Under the pieces are notes generated by a model, which worked only from the letters and a program-made list of their open reading frames with translations, was not told where the DNA came from and searched no databases. The position numbers were made by a program, and so were the translations under genes. Shown here in pieces: positions 1 to 9,360 of a stretch of 64,000 nt of DNA. Within the stretch, counting starts at the first letter, position 1, and every line of letters starts with the position of its first letter. The stretch comes from Pseudomonas fluorescens (GTDB lineage: Bacteria > Pseudomonadota > Gammaproteobacteria > Pseudomonadales > Pseudomonadaceae): positions 1 through 64,000 of the forward strand of contig NZ_JAGGOG010000025.1 of the NCBI RefSeq assembly GCF_018614655.1, read 5' to 3'.

Positions 1-20
1 GGGGCAAGCCCCCTCGCCAC
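1..20. repeat. Right end of a REP-type element (family A), cut by the window edge
   Basis: The first 20 bases match the right arm of the inverted repeats at 1733-1873 and 55258-55358 (GGGGCAAGCCCCCTCGCCAC). The left arm lies outside the window. Confidence 0.7.
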
Positions 21-36
21 GGTGTTGTTGCGCTAC

Positions 37-1068
37 CTAGTAACTGGTTTCCGGCAAGCTGGCGATGATCGAGCGATAGCTGTTCATCCGCTGTTGTTGC
101 ACGCGACCGTCTTCCAGCGCCTTGAGCAGGGCACAACCCGGCTCGCGATCATGCTTGCAGTCACGGAAGCGGCACGTGCCGATCAAGTCGTTGAACTCGA
201 TAAAGCCCGCTTCCACATCCGCCCGGCTGACATGGCCCAGGCCGAACTCACGAATCCCCGGGGAGTCGATCAGCTCGCCGCCGCCCGGGAAGTGGAACAA
301 CCGCGCCGTGGTGGTGGTATGCGTACCTTGGCCGGAAAGCTCCGACAGCGGGCCGACACGGGTCTCGACTTCCGGCAGCAGGCTGTTGACCAGCGACGAC
401 TTACCCACGCCCGATTGGCCGACGAACACACTGATGCGCCCGTCCAACTGCTGTTGCAGTTGTTCCATGCCGTTACCGTGATGGGCAGAGACTTCCAGCA
501 CCGGGTAGCCCAGGGTGCGGTAGACCGCCAGCAACGCATTCAGCGCCGGTGCGTTCTGCTCGTCGATCAGGTCGAACTTGTTCAGCAGCAACAGCGGACG
601 AATACCCGCGTGCTCGGCAGCCACCAGGTAGCGGTCGATCAGGTTGGCATGCGGCTCGGGCAGTGGCGCAAACACGATGACGATCATGTCGACGTTGGCC
701 GCCACCGGCTTGAGCTGGCCGCGGCTGTCCGGGCGGCGCAGTTCGGTGGTGCGTGGCAGTTGCGCCACGATTACACCGATGCCCTGGTTGCCGGCACGCC
801 AGACCACCTGGTCGCCGGTCACCAGCGCGGGCAGGTTGGCGCGCAAGTGGCAACGGAACACCTGGCCTGCGTGCTCGCCTTCTTTGGCCTCGACCTCGAC
901 CTGCACACCGAAGTGCGCGATCACCAGCCCCGTTTGTTCGGAGCCCAGGTCGCCGCCTTCCAGCGCTTCCACGGCGGAGGATTCACGTTTGGCGGCGCGG
1001 GCAGCGCGTTCACCCTGAATCTTTTCGATGCGCCAGTTTTGGCGACGGTTGAGCTGGCGTTTGGCCAT
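37..1068 (-). CDS. rsgA: Ribosome small-subunit biogenesis GTPase RsgA
   Basis: Circularly permuted GTPase that binds the 30S subunit late in assembly and is stimulated by it. The motifs run in permuted order: NKFD (G4) at residues 163-166, the P-loop GQSGVGKSS at 217-225, then DSPG (G3) at 268-271. An N-terminal OB-fold region (about 40-110) and a C-terminal zinc knuckle with C299, C304, H306 and C312 complete the family layout. I chose the ATG at 1068 (343 residues, MAKRQLNRRQ), the usual N-terminus; the frame stays open for eight more codons to 1092. It is divergent from orn, as commonly seen in pseudomonads. Confidence 0.97.
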   Translation of the reverse strand: MAKRQLNRRQNWRIEKIQGERAARAAKRESSAVEALEGGDLGSEQTGLVIAHFGVQVEVEAKEGEHAGQVFRCHLRANLPALVTGDQVVWRAGNQGIGVIVAQLPRTTELRRPDSRGQLKPVAANVDMIVIVFAPLPEPHANLIDRYLVAAEHAGIRPLLLLNKFDLIDEQNAPALNALLAVYRTLGYPVLEVSAHHGNGMEQLQQQLDGRISVFVGQSGVGKSSLVNSLLPEVETRVGPLSELSGQGTHTTTTARLFHFPGGGELIDSPGIREFGLGHVSRADVEAGFIEFNDLIGTCRFRDCKHDREPGCALLKALEDGRVQQQRMNSYRSIIASLPETSY

Positions 1069-1174
1069 TGGTGTTCCGTGTCGATAATGCAAAGGTTGGA
1101 TAAAACGGTCGCGAGTCTAGCACGCCCTGCCTGCTAAACTGCGCAGCTACGCCAAGGTGCCAAGGAACCAAGAC

Positions 1175-1717
1175 ATGCAAAACCCACAGAACCTGATTTG
1201 GATCGATCTGGAAATGACCGGTCTGAACCCTGACACCGACGTCATCATCGAAATGGCGACCATCGTCACTGACAGCAACCTCAACACCCTGGCTGAAGGC
1301 CCGGTGATCGCCATCCACCACAGTGACGCCGTCCTGGCCACCATGGATGAGTGGAACACTCGCACTCACGGCGGTTCGGGCCTGACCCAGCGCGTGCGTG
1401 AAAGCCGTGTCAGCATGGCCGAGGCCGAGGCTGAAACCATCGCGTTCCTGGAGAAGTGGGTGCCCAAGGGCAAGTCGCCGATATGCGGTAACAGCATTTG
1501 CCAGGACCGGCGCTTTCTTTATACCCATATGAAGGCGCTGGAAAGCTACTTCCATTACCGCAATCTGGATGTATCGACCTTGAAAGAGTTGGCCGCACGC
1601 TGGGCGCCGGAAGTGAAAGACAGCTTCCACAAGGGCAGCACCCACCTGGCACTGGATGACATTCGCGAGTCGATCGCCGAGTTGCAGCATTACCGCAAGC
1701 ATTTCATCAAGTTCTGA
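1175..1717 (+). CDS. orn: Oligoribonuclease
   Basis: 3'-5' exoribonuclease of the DEDDh family that degrades 2-5-nt RNAs, including the pGpG produced from cyclic di-GMP. Residues D11 and E13 in WIDLEMTG are the first metal ligands, and HLALDDIRES near residue 160 carries the later acidic ligand and active-site His. Length is 180 residues, normal for the family. The start at 1175 gives MQNPQNLIW with AAGGA 8 nt upstream; an in-frame GTG at 1157 has no ribosome site. Divergent from rsgA across about 106 bp. Confidence 0.97.
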   Translation: MQNPQNLIWIDLEMTGLNPDTDVIIEMATIVTDSNLNTLAEGPVIAIHHSDAVLATMDEWNTRTHGGSGLTQRVRESRVSMAEAEAETIAFLEKWVPKGKSPICGNSICQDRRFLYTHMKALESYFHYRNLDVSTLKELAARWAPEVKDSFHKGSTHLALDDIRESIAELQHYRKHFIKF

Positions 1718-1732
1718 TTCCGCAGGTGAGCT

Positions 1733-1873
1733 GTTGTGGCGAGGGGGCTTGCCCCCGTTGGGCGGCGAAGCGGCCCTGAAACCTGACAGCACTACCTATC
1801 TGAAAAAAAACTCCGCTGCCTTTATAAGGGGGCTGCTTCGCACCCCAACGGGGGCAAGCCCCCTCGCCACAAC
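1733..1873. repeat. REP-type inverted repeat, family A
   Basis: Arms of about 30 bp (GTTGTGGCGAGGGGGCTTGC and its complement) flank a roughly 80-bp centre. It lies between orn and the channel gene and ends 18 bp before that gene's start, so it is part of the leader or promoter region. The same arms recur near 39863, 41712 and 55258. Confidence 0.85.
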
Positions 1874-1890
1874 TTGCAAGGATCGCCGTC

Positions 1891-2502
1891 ATGCTGCTGA
1901 TGCTCTACCTCATCGCCATCACCGCCGAAGCCATGACCGGCGCCTTGTCCGCCGGTCGGCGCGGCATGGATTGGTTTGGTGTGGTGCTGATTGCCTGCGT
2001 GACGGCGCTGGGTGGCGGGTCGGTGCGTGATGTATTGCTCGGCCACTACCCGCTGACCTGGGTCAAACATCCGGAATACCTGGTGCTGACCTCCGTTGCC
2101 GCGCTGGTGACGATCTTCATTGCGCCACTGATGCGTCACCTGCGCTCGCTGTTCCTGGCGCTGGATGCCGTGGGGTTGGTGGCGTTCACCCTGATCGGCT
2201 GCATGACCGCTCTGGAAATGGGCCATGGCATGTTGGTGGCGTCGGTCAGCGGGGTCATTACCGGGGTCTTTGGCGGCATCCTGCGGGACATTTTCTGCAA
2301 CGACATCCCGTTGGTCTTCCGCCGCGAGCTGTATGCCAGCGTGTCGTTCCTCGCTGCCTGGTTCTATCTGCTCTGCCTCTATCTGCAGTTGCCCAGCGAG
2401 CAAGCGATCCTGCTCACGTTGTTCAGTGGCTTTTTATTGCGTCTGCTGGCGATCCGCTTTCACTGGGAAATGCCCAAGTTCGTCTACAACGACGAACACT
2501 GA
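1891..2502 (+). CDS. TRIC/UPF0126 family trimeric cation channel homologue (YadS/YicG type)
   Basis: A 203-residue inner-membrane protein with about seven hydrophobic helices built from two similar halves. Each half carries a glycine-rich motif followed by RD: GGGSVRDVLLG near residue 44 and GGILRDIF near 130, the signature of the UPF0126/TRIC fold. Bacterial homologues form homotrimeric K+/cation-conducting channels in vitro; the physiological role is unclear. GTC-preceded ATG at 1891 follows AAGGATCG. Its last 19 bp overlap the 3' end of convergent queG. Confidence 0.88.
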   Translation: MLLMLYLIAITAEAMTGALSAGRRGMDWFGVVLIACVTALGGGSVRDVLLGHYPLTWVKHPEYLVLTSVAALVTIFIAPLMRHLRSLFLALDAVGLVAFTLIGCMTALEMGHGMLVASVSGVITGVFGGILRDIFCNDIPLVFRRELYASVSFLAAWFYLLCLYLQLPSEQAILLTLFSGFLLRLLAIRFHWEMPKFVYNDEH

Positions 2503-3563
2503 CGCTCGGCGTGCTGCTTCAGCGCCCACTCCACGTGTTCGCGCACCAGTTCCGACGGGTAATCCCGGCGTGCCTTCAAGGCTTCCAGCACCGGTATGCT
2601 CGACGGCGCATTGCCCAGCCCTACTGCCAGATTGCGCAGCCAGCGCTCATAACCGGCCCGGCGCAGGGGCGAACCTTCGGTACTGCTGAGGAATTTATCC
2701 TCGTCCCACATAAACAATTCGGCCAGTTCTGCGTTATCCAGATTGTGCCGAGGCTTGAAATCGCTTTCGGATGAGATGTGTGCGAAACGATTCCACGGAC
2801 AAACGATCTGACAGTCATCGCAACCGAATACGCGGTTGCCGATCAATGGGCGCAGGTCTTCAGGGATGGCGCTCTTGAGCTCGATGGTCAGGTAGGAAAT
2901 GCAGCGCCGGGCGTCGAGCACGTAAGGCCCGACGAAGGCATTGGTGGGGCAGATGTCCAGGCAGGCGGTGCAGCGGCCGCAGTGTTCGGTGGAGTGGGGT
3001 GGGTCGACCGGCAACGGGAGGTCGACAAAGAGTTCGCTGAGGAAAAAGTAGCTGCCGGCCTTGCGATTGAGCACCAGAGTGTTTTTGCCGATCCAGCCTA
3101 AACCTGCCTGTTCGGCAATGGCTTTTTCCAGCACCGGAGCACTGTCGACAAAGGCACGAAAGCCAAACGGGCCGATTTGCGCCTGAATCCGGTCCGCCAG
3201 CTGCTGCACGCGCTTGCGGATCAGCTTGTGGTAGTCGCGGCCCAGGGCGTAACGGGAGATGTAGGCTTTTTCGGGTTGGGCCAGCAATTGCGCCATGTGC
3301 GTGTCGCCGGGCAGGTAATCCATGCGCAGGGACACCACACGCAAGGTGCCGGGCACCAACTCTTCGGGATGGGAGCGTTTGCTGCCATGGGCGCCCATGT
3401 AGTCCATCTCGCCATGGTAGCCGGCGTCGAGCCAGCGTTGCAGGTGTTGCTCATGCTCGGCCAGGTCCAGGCCGCTGATGCCCACTTGTTGAAAGCCCAG
3501 CTCACGGCCCCAGTCTTTGATCGATTGGGCCAGGGCGGGCAGGTTGGAGGTGATAGCAGGCAT
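2484..3563 (-). CDS. queG: Epoxyqueuosine reductase
   Basis: Last step of queuosine synthesis: cobalamin-dependent reduction of epoxyqueuosine to queuosine in tRNA. Two ferredoxin-type [4Fe-4S] motifs are visible, C195-C198-C201-C205 (CGRCTACLDICP) and C248-C251-C255 (CDDCQIVCPW), and D140 in FVDSAPV is the likely proton donor. Length is 359 residues with the ATG at 3563 (MPAITSNL); the open frame continues far upstream to 4379, but that part is antisense to nnrD and is not coding. The upstream ribosome site is weak. Divergent from nnrD by 63 bp. Confidence 0.96.
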   Translation of the reverse strand: MPAITSNLPALAQSIKDWGRELGFQQVGISGLDLAEHEQHLQRWLDAGYHGEMDYMGAHGSKRSHPEELVPGTLRVVSLRMDYLPGDTHMAQLLAQPEKAYISRYALGRDYHKLIRKRVQQLADRIQAQIGPFGFRAFVDSAPVLEKAIAEQAGLGWIGKNTLVLNRKAGSYFFLSELFVDLPLPVDPPHSTEHCGRCTACLDICPTNAFVGPYVLDARRCISYLTIELKSAIPEDLRPLIGNRVFGCDDCQIVCPWNRFAHISSESDFKPRHNLDNAELAELFMWDEDKFLSSTEGSPLRRAGYERWLRNLAVGLGNAPSSIPVLEALKARRDYPSELVREHVEWALKQHAERQCSSL

Positions 3564-3626
3564 GAGACAAGAGAAACCGCAGGTTAGATGCGTATAATTC
3601 TGCCAGACATCGGAGCTTGAAGACGC

Positions 3627-4487
3627 ATGCCGCAGACAAAACACGAAATAACCGACGTTCAGCACCTGTTGCCCGGCCAATTGCCGGAACTGCCTGCTCG
3701 TTCCCCGGATGCCCATAAAGGCCAGTTTGGCCATGTCCTGCTGATTGGCGGCGACCGTGGACTCGGTGGCGCGGCCTTGCTGAGCGCACAAAGCGCGCTG
3801 CGCAGCGGAGCCGGCCTGGTTTCCTTGGCGACCCGCAGTGAACATGTGCCGGCCGCCCTGGTACGCCTGCCGGAAGTCATGACCCTGGGCGTGCATTCGG
3901 CCAACCAATTGATGGGCTTGCTGGAAAAAGTCTCGGTGATCGTCATCGGTCCCGGCCTTGGCGAAGCGTCCTGGGGCAAGAGCCTTCTGTCGGCGGCGGC
4001 GAATGCCCGGCAGCCGCAGGTCTGGGATGCCGACGCGCTGAATCTGCTGGCGACGGGCGCTGTCAGCCTGCCGGCCAACTGCGTGATCACCCCGCATCCA
4101 GGTGAAGCGGCCCGGTTGATGGGGATTTCGACAGCTGAGGTTCAGGCGGACCGCCTTAACGTAGCGCGCGCGCTGAGTCAGAAATTCAATGCGGTGGCGA
4201 TCTTGAAAGGCGCTGGCAGTTTGATTGCCAGCCCTCACGGTCGGGTTGCCCTCTGTGATCAGGGCCATCCCGCAATGGCGACAGCCGGTTTGGGCGATGT
4301 GTTGGCCGGACTGGTGGGGGCTTTGCTGGCCCAGGGGATGTCGGCATTTGACGCTGGCTGTCTGGCGGTCTGGTTGCACGCTACCGCTGGGGATCGTCAG
4401 GGTTCGTTCGGTCGCGGGCTGGCGGCCAGTGATCTGATCCCCGCCATTCGTCAGTTGCTGGAGGAACAGTCACCGTGTCTGAAGTAA
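3627..4487 (+). CDS. nnrD: ADP-dependent NAD(P)H-hydrate dehydratase
   Basis: Repairs damaged NADHX/NADPHX by dehydration. The 286-residue protein is the C-terminal (ribokinase-like) half of the E. coli YjeF fold, alone and without the epimerase domain. The glycine-rich GGDRGLGGAALL near residue 41 and the ATP-site motif TAGLGDVLAGLVGALL near 221 are diagnostic. First gene of a tightly packed series; its last 13 bp overlap tsaE, so translational coupling is likely. Confidence 0.94.
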   Translation: MPQTKHEITDVQHLLPGQLPELPARSPDAHKGQFGHVLLIGGDRGLGGAALLSAQSALRSGAGLVSLATRSEHVPAALVRLPEVMTLGVHSANQLMGLLEKVSVIVIGPGLGEASWGKSLLSAAANARQPQVWDADALNLLATGAVSLPANCVITPHPGEAARLMGISTAEVQADRLNVARALSQKFNAVAILKGAGSLIASPHGRVALCDQGHPAMATAGLGDVLAGLVGALLAQGMSAFDAGCLAVWLHATAGDRQGSFGRGLAASDLIPAIRQLLEEQSPCLK

Positions 4488-4945
4488 CCCTTTTTCTGGC
4501 TGATGAAGAGGCCATGGTCGCGTTCGGCAAGCGTATTGCCGAGGTCACCAAAGGCTCGGGGCTGATCTTTCTGGAAGGGGATCTGGGGGCCGGTAAAACT
4601 ACCTTGTCCCGAGGCATCATTCGCGGGCTGGGTCATGACGGCGCGGTGAAGAGTCCTACGTTTACCTTGGTCGAGCCCTACGAGATCGGCGAAGTGCGGG
4701 CCTTCCATTTCGATCTGTACCGATTGGTGGATCCCGAGGAGTTGGAGTACATGGGCATCCGCGATTATTTCGATGAAGACGCCTTGTGTCTGATCGAGTG
4801 GCCAGATAAAGGCACAGGCTTTTTGCCAAAGCCCGACCTGACCATTACCATTAGCCCGCATAACAGTGGACGTCAGCTGAAGTTGTTGCCCCAAAGTGCG
4901 CGCGGTGAGTCGTGGTGTGTCGCTTTGGCATTGGAATTCAAATAA
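4475..4945 (+). CDS. tsaE: tRNA threonylcarbamoyladenosine synthesis ATPase TsaE
   Basis: ATPase subunit needed with TsaB and TsaD for the t6A37 tRNA modification. P-loop EGDLGAGKTTLSRG near residue 36, then the conserved SPTFTLVEPY and the DLYRL and IEWPDKG motifs. 156 residues from a GTG start at 4475 inside the end of nnrD. The stop at 4943-4945 is followed 15 bp later by the amidase start. Confidence 0.96.
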   Translation: MSEVTLFLADEEAMVAFGKRIAEVTKGSGLIFLEGDLGAGKTTLSRGIIRGLGHDGAVKSPTFTLVEPYEIGEVRAFHFDLYRLVDPEELEYMGIRDYFDEDALCLIEWPDKGTGFLPKPDLTITISPHNSGRQLKLLPQSARGESWCVALALEFK

Positions 4946-4960
4946 TTGATGGGGTTAGGT

Positions 4961-6382
4961 ATGCGCTTTCGCGCGTTGGTTACTGTCGTAGGGGTGTTGC
5001 TTGCGGCAATGACTGTCAATGCTCTGGCCGCTTCACAGGTGAAAAGTGTTCGCCTGTGGCGGGCACCGGATAACACGCGACTGGTATTCGACCTGTCTGG
5101 CCCGGTCCAGCACAGCGTCTTCACCCTGACGGCGCCTGATCGCCTGGTGATCGACATCAACGGTGCGACCCTGGCCGCGCCGTTGAAAGTCTCCACGGCC
5201 AATACGCCGATTACCTCCATGCGCTCGGCCCAACGTACGCCGACGGATTTGCGGGTGGTCATCGACCTGAAACAGGCCGTCACCCCGAAAAGCTTCTCGC
5301 TGGCGCCCAACGCCCAGTACGGTAACCGGCTGGTGGTCGACCTGTTCGACAACGCCGCCGATGCTGCGCCGCCGCCCGCGCCAACGCCTAGCGTGGCAAC
5401 GGTGCCCGCAGTGCCGGTCAATCCATCGCAACCCCAGGTCAAGCTGCCACCCATGCCGCCGGCACCGGCGGGCAAGCGTGACATCATCGTGGTCATCGAT
5501 GCCGGTCACGGTGGGGAAGACCCGGGTGCCTCGGGCTCGCGCGGCCAGCATGAAAAAGACGTGGTACTGGCCATCGCCCGTGAGCTGCAGCGTCAGGTCA
5601 ACGGCATGAAAGGCTATCGCGCCGAGCTGACCCGTACCGGCGACTACTTCATTCCGCTGCGTGGACGTACCGAAATCGCTCGCAAGAAGGGCGCCGACCT
5701 GTTCGTCTCGATCCACGCGGACGCTGCGCCTTCTACCGCGGCCTTTGGCGCTTCGGTATTTGCCTTGTCTGATCGCGGCGCCACCTCCGAGACGGCCCGT
5801 TGGCTGGCGGACAGTGAAAACCGTTCCGACCTGATCGGCGGGGCCGGTAACGTGTCCCTTGATGACAAGGACAAGATGCTCGCTGGCGTACTGCTCGACC
5901 TGTCGATGACCGCCTCGCTGACGTCCAGCCTGAACGTCGGGCAGAAAGTCCTGAGCAATATCGGCCGCGTCACCTCGTTGCACAAACAGCGCGTGGAGCA
6001 GGCCGGGTTCATGGTGCTTAAATCGCCGGACATCCCATCGATCCTGGTGGAAACCGGGTTTATCTCCAACTCAAATGAAGCCTCGAAACTGGCCTCCTCC
6101 AGCCACCAGCAGGCGCTGGCGCGTTCCATCAGTGCCGGTGTTCGCCAGTTCTTCCAGCAGAATCCGCCACCGGGTACGTATATCGCTTGGCTGCGTGACT
6201 CCGGGAAAATTGTCCAGGGCCCACGTGACCATCGGGTTCAGCCGGGCGACACCCTGGCGATGCTGGCGGTGCGATTCCAAGTGTCTGCGGCGACCTTGCG
6301 CAGTGCCAACAACCTGAAGACCGACGAGCTGAAGGTCGGTCAAGTGTTGACCATCCCAGGCACTGAATTGGCGGCCCAGTAA
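4961..6382 (+). CDS. amiB: N-acetylmuramoyl-L-alanine amidase (AmiB/AmiC type) with AMIN and LysM domains
   Basis: Periplasmic zinc amidase that cleaves the peptide stem from murein during daughter-cell separation. Signal peptide (about residues 1-25, MRFRALVTVVGVLLAAM), AMIN septum-targeting domain (about 28-130), proline/alanine linker, Amidase_3 catalytic domain (about 175-395) with DAGHGG, SIHADA and VETGF motifs, and a C-terminal LysM (about 425-470, HRVQPGDTL). The ATG at 4961 (473 residues) follows GGGG and gives a proper signal peptide; an ATG at 4949 lacks a ribosome site. The stop overlaps the mutL start by one base (TAATG). Confidence 0.96.
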   Translation: MRFRALVTVVGVLLAAMTVNALAASQVKSVRLWRAPDNTRLVFDLSGPVQHSVFTLTAPDRLVIDINGATLAAPLKVSTANTPITSMRSAQRTPTDLRVVIDLKQAVTPKSFSLAPNAQYGNRLVVDLFDNAADAAPPPAPTPSVATVPAVPVNPSQPQVKLPPMPPAPAGKRDIIVVIDAGHGGEDPGASGSRGQHEKDVVLAIARELQRQVNGMKGYRAELTRTGDYFIPLRGRTEIARKKGADLFVSIHADAAPSTAAFGASVFALSDRGATSETARWLADSENRSDLIGGAGNVSLDDKDKMLAGVLLDLSMTASLTSSLNVGQKVLSNIGRVTSLHKQRVEQAGFMVLKSPDIPSILVETGFISNSNEASKLASSSHQQALARSISAGVRQFFQQNPPPGTYIAWLRDSGKIVQGPRDHRVQPGDTLAMLAVRFQVSAATLRSANNLKTDELKVGQVLTIPGTELAAQ

Positions 6383-8295
6383 TGAGCGAATCGGTATTGA
6401 GCAACACCTCGCGCATTGAGTTGCTAAGCCCGCGTCTGGCCAACCAGATTGCCGCGGGCGAGGTGGTCGAGCGGCCGGCCTCGGTGATCAAGGAGTTGCT
6501 GGAAAACAGTATCGACTCCGGTGCCAAGCGTATCGACGTCGACGTTGAACAAGGTGGCGTCAAGCTGCTGAGGGTGCGTGACGATGGCAGCGGCATCTCC
6601 TCCGATGACCTGCCGCTGGCCCTGGCCCGTCACGCCACCAGCAAGATCCGTGACCTGGAAGACCTCGAGCGGGTGATGAGCCTGGGCTTTCGCGGTGAGG
6701 CGCTGGCTTCCATCAGCTCTGTGGCGCGCCTGACCCTGACCTCCCGCACCCGTGGTGCCGACCAGGCCTGGCAGGTAGAAACCGAAGGCCGCGACATGGC
6801 GCCCCGGGTTCAGCCGGCTGCGCATCCGGTGGGCACCTCGGTGGAAGTGCGCGACCTGTTCTTCAATACCCCGGCGCGGCGCAAATTCCTCAAGGCCGAG
6901 AAAACCGAATTCGATCACCTGCAGGAAGTCATCAAGCGCCTGGCCTTGGCCCGCTTCGATGTGGCTTTTCACCTGCGTCATAACGGCAAGACCATCCTCA
7001 GTCTGCATGAAGCCAATGATGATGCAGCCCGCGCGCGGCGTGTGGCGGCAGTCTGTGGCGCGGGGTTCCTGGAACAGGCTTTGCCCATTGAAATAGAGCG
7101 CAATGGTTTGCGCTTGTGGGGTTGGGTCGGTTTGCCGACTTTCTCCCGTAGCCAGGCAGACTTGCAGTACTTTTTTGTGAATGGCCGGGCGGTGCGCGAC
7201 AAGCTGGTGGCCCATGCGGTGCGCCAGGCGTACCGCGATGTGTTGTTCAACGGACGGCACCCGACGTTTGTGCTGTTTTTTGAGGTCGACCCATCGGTGG
7301 TGGACGTCAACGTGCACCCGACCAAACACGAAGTGCGGTTCCGTGACGGGCGCATGGTTCATGACTTCCTTTATGGCACCTTGCACCGTGCCCTTGGCGA
7401 TGTGCGGCCGGATGATCACCTGGCGGCGCCGATTGCGACGGCCATTGTCCGTCCTTCGGGGCCGGAAGCCGGTGAGTTCGGGCCCCAGGGTGAAATGAGC
7501 CTAGCGGCCAACTTGCTGCAATCGCCACAAGCCCAGCCGAGTTATACCGCGCCGGGTTCAGGCGCGGGCGCCGGTTATCAGTATCAATACACGCCACGCC
7601 CGCAATCGGCGGTGCCGGTGGCCGAGGCCCAGGCGGCCTATCGCGAGTTTTTTGCGCCGCTACCTGGAGCCGAGTCGGGCGCCGTCGCCTTGCCGGAAGG
7701 CCAGGGCGATGTGCCGCCGCTGGGTTATGCCCTGGCACAACTCAAGGGCATCTACATTCTGGCGGAAAACGCCCAGGGCCTGGTGCTGGTGGACATGCAC
7801 GCCGCCCACGAGCGGATCATGTACGAGCGCCTGAAAATCGCCATGGCCAGTGAAGGCCTGAGCGGCCAGCCGTTGCTGGTGCCGGAATCCCTGGCTGTCA
7901 GCCAGCGCGAAGCCGATTGCGCTGAAGAGCATGTCAGCGTATTCCAGAAACTGGGCTTTGAATTGCAGCGTCTGGGCCCGGAAACCCTGGCTATCCGCCA
8001 GATTCCTGCGTTGCTCAAACAAGCTGAAGCCAACCGACTGGTCGCCGATGTGCTGGCAGACTTGATGGAGTACGGCACCAGCGACCGGATCCAGGCGCAC
8101 ATCAACGAACTGCTCGGCACCATGGCCTGTCATGGGGCGATTCGCGCCAACCGGCGTCTGGCCCTGGCAGAAATGAACGGTTTGCTGCGGGACATGGAAA
8201 ACACCGAGCGCAGTGGCCAATGCAACCATGGCCGACCGACCTGGACCCAAATGGGCCTGGACGATCTGGACAAACTATTTTTGCGCGGTCGTTGA
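6382..8295 (+). CDS. mutL: DNA mismatch repair protein MutL
   Basis: Mismatch-repair coordinator linking MutS to downstream processing. The N-terminal GHKL ATPase has ELLENSIDSGA, DDGSGI and FRGEALASI motifs. The C-terminal domain keeps a nuclease-type metal site: DMHAAHERIMYE from D471 (the DQHAx2Ex4E motif with Met for Gln) and the C-terminal CNHGRPTW, so this is the endonuclease class of MutL rather than the E. coli type. 637 residues. The stop overlaps miaA by one base (TGATG). Confidence 0.97.
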   Translation: MSESVLSNTSRIELLSPRLANQIAAGEVVERPASVIKELLENSIDSGAKRIDVDVEQGGVKLLRVRDDGSGISSDDLPLALARHATSKIRDLEDLERVMSLGFRGEALASISSVARLTLTSRTRGADQAWQVETEGRDMAPRVQPAAHPVGTSVEVRDLFFNTPARRKFLKAEKTEFDHLQEVIKRLALARFDVAFHLRHNGKTILSLHEANDDAARARRVAAVCGAGFLEQALPIEIERNGLRLWGWVGLPTFSRSQADLQYFFVNGRAVRDKLVAHAVRQAYRDVLFNGRHPTFVLFFEVDPSVVDVNVHPTKHEVRFRDGRMVHDFLYGTLHRALGDVRPDDHLAAPIATAIVRPSGPEAGEFGPQGEMSLAANLLQSPQAQPSYTAPGSGAGAGYQYQYTPRPQSAVPVAEAQAAYREFFAPLPGAESGAVALPEGQGDVPPLGYALAQLKGIYILAENAQGLVLVDMHAAHERIMYERLKIAMASEGLSGQPLLVPESLAVSQREADCAEEHVSVFQKLGFELQRLGPETLAIRQIPALLKQAEANRLVADVLADLMEYGTSDRIQAHINELLGTMACHGAIRANRRLALAEMNGLLRDMENTERSGQCNHGRPTWTQMGLDDLDKLFLRGR

Positions 8296-9266
8296 TGAGC
8301 GTTCTACCTCCGGCCATCTTCCTGATGGGCCCGACGGCCGCCGGCAAGACTGACCTGGCCATCGAACTGACCAAGGTCTTGCCTTGCGAGCTGATCAGTG
8401 TCGATTCCGCCCTGGTTTACCGGGACATGGACATCGGCACCGCCAAACCTTCAAAAGAGCTATTGGCTCAGTATCCGCACCGGTTGATCGACATCATTGA
8501 CCCGGCCCAAAGCTATTCGGCGGCGGACTTTCGCACCGACGCATTGGCCGCCATGGCTGAAATCACCGCGCGTGGCAATATTCCGCTGCTGGTGGGCGGC
8601 ACGATGCTCTACTACAAGGCTTTGCAGGAAGGTCTGGCGGACATGCCGCCAGCCGATCCCCAGGTGCGTGCCGAACTGGAAGAAGAGGCTGCGCGCCTTG
8701 GCTGGCAAGCCCTGCATGACCAATTGGCGGCGGTGGACCCGGTGTCCGCTGCGCGGATTCACCCCAACGACCCCCAGCGCCTGTCACGGGCCCTGGAAGT
8801 CTGGCGAGTCAGTGGTCAGACCATGACCGCGCACCGACTGAGACAATCTGCGCAAAGTACTGATGCAGGCGCGTCTAGGCAGCCACAATTGCCCTATACT
8901 GTGGCGAATCTGGCCATCGCCCCGGCGAATCGTCAGGTGCTGCATGAGCGAATTGCACAAAGATTCACAATTATGTTGGAACAGGGGTTCGTGGAAGAGG
9001 TCGTAGCACTGCGTTCCAGAGGTGATCTGCATCCCGGGTTACCTTCGATACGTGCTGTAGGCTACCGCCAAGTCTGGGATCATCTGGATGGCAAGTTGAC
9101 GTCAGCCGAAATGCAGGAGCGCGGCATCATTGCCACGCGCCAATTGGCGAAGCGCCAGTTCACCTGGCTACGCAGCTGGAATGACTTGCATTGGCTGGAC
9201 AGTCTGGATTGCGACAATCTGTCACGCACCTTGAAATACTTGGGAACGGTCTCCATATTGAGCTGA
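8295..9266 (+). CDS. miaA: tRNA dimethylallyltransferase
   Basis: Adds dimethylallyl to A37 of tRNAs that read codons starting with U. P-loop GPTAAGKTDLA near residue 11 and the conserved DSALVYRDMDIGTAKP are visible. 323 residues from the ATG at 8295, coupled to mutL. The frame extends upstream to 8220 only inside mutL. A promoter for hfq within this gene is known in related species; I cannot pinpoint it here. Confidence 0.97.
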   Translation: MSVLPPAIFLMGPTAAGKTDLAIELTKVLPCELISVDSALVYRDMDIGTAKPSKELLAQYPHRLIDIIDPAQSYSAADFRTDALAAMAEITARGNIPLLVGGTMLYYKALQEGLADMPPADPQVRAELEEEAARLGWQALHDQLAAVDPVSAARIHPNDPQRLSRALEVWRVSGQTMTAHRLRQSAQSTDAGASRQPQLPYTVANLAIAPANRQVLHERIAQRFTIMLEQGFVEEVVALRSRGDLHPGLPSIRAVGYRQVWDHLDGKLTSAEMQERGIIATRQLAKRQFTWLRSWNDLHWLDSLDCDNLSRTLKYLGTVSILS

Positions 9267-9360
9267 GTCCTTGCAATTGCCGTCTATCCTTGGGGGTGTG
9301 ACGGCTACGAGCTATCTATTTTCCGATTTTTTATTATTGATCCTTAAAGGAGTGCGGCAC

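Noticed and set aside
22..1137. 371-codon rightward frame opposite rsgA
   Set aside because: RsgA has all GTPase motifs on the minus strand, so this is its mirror.
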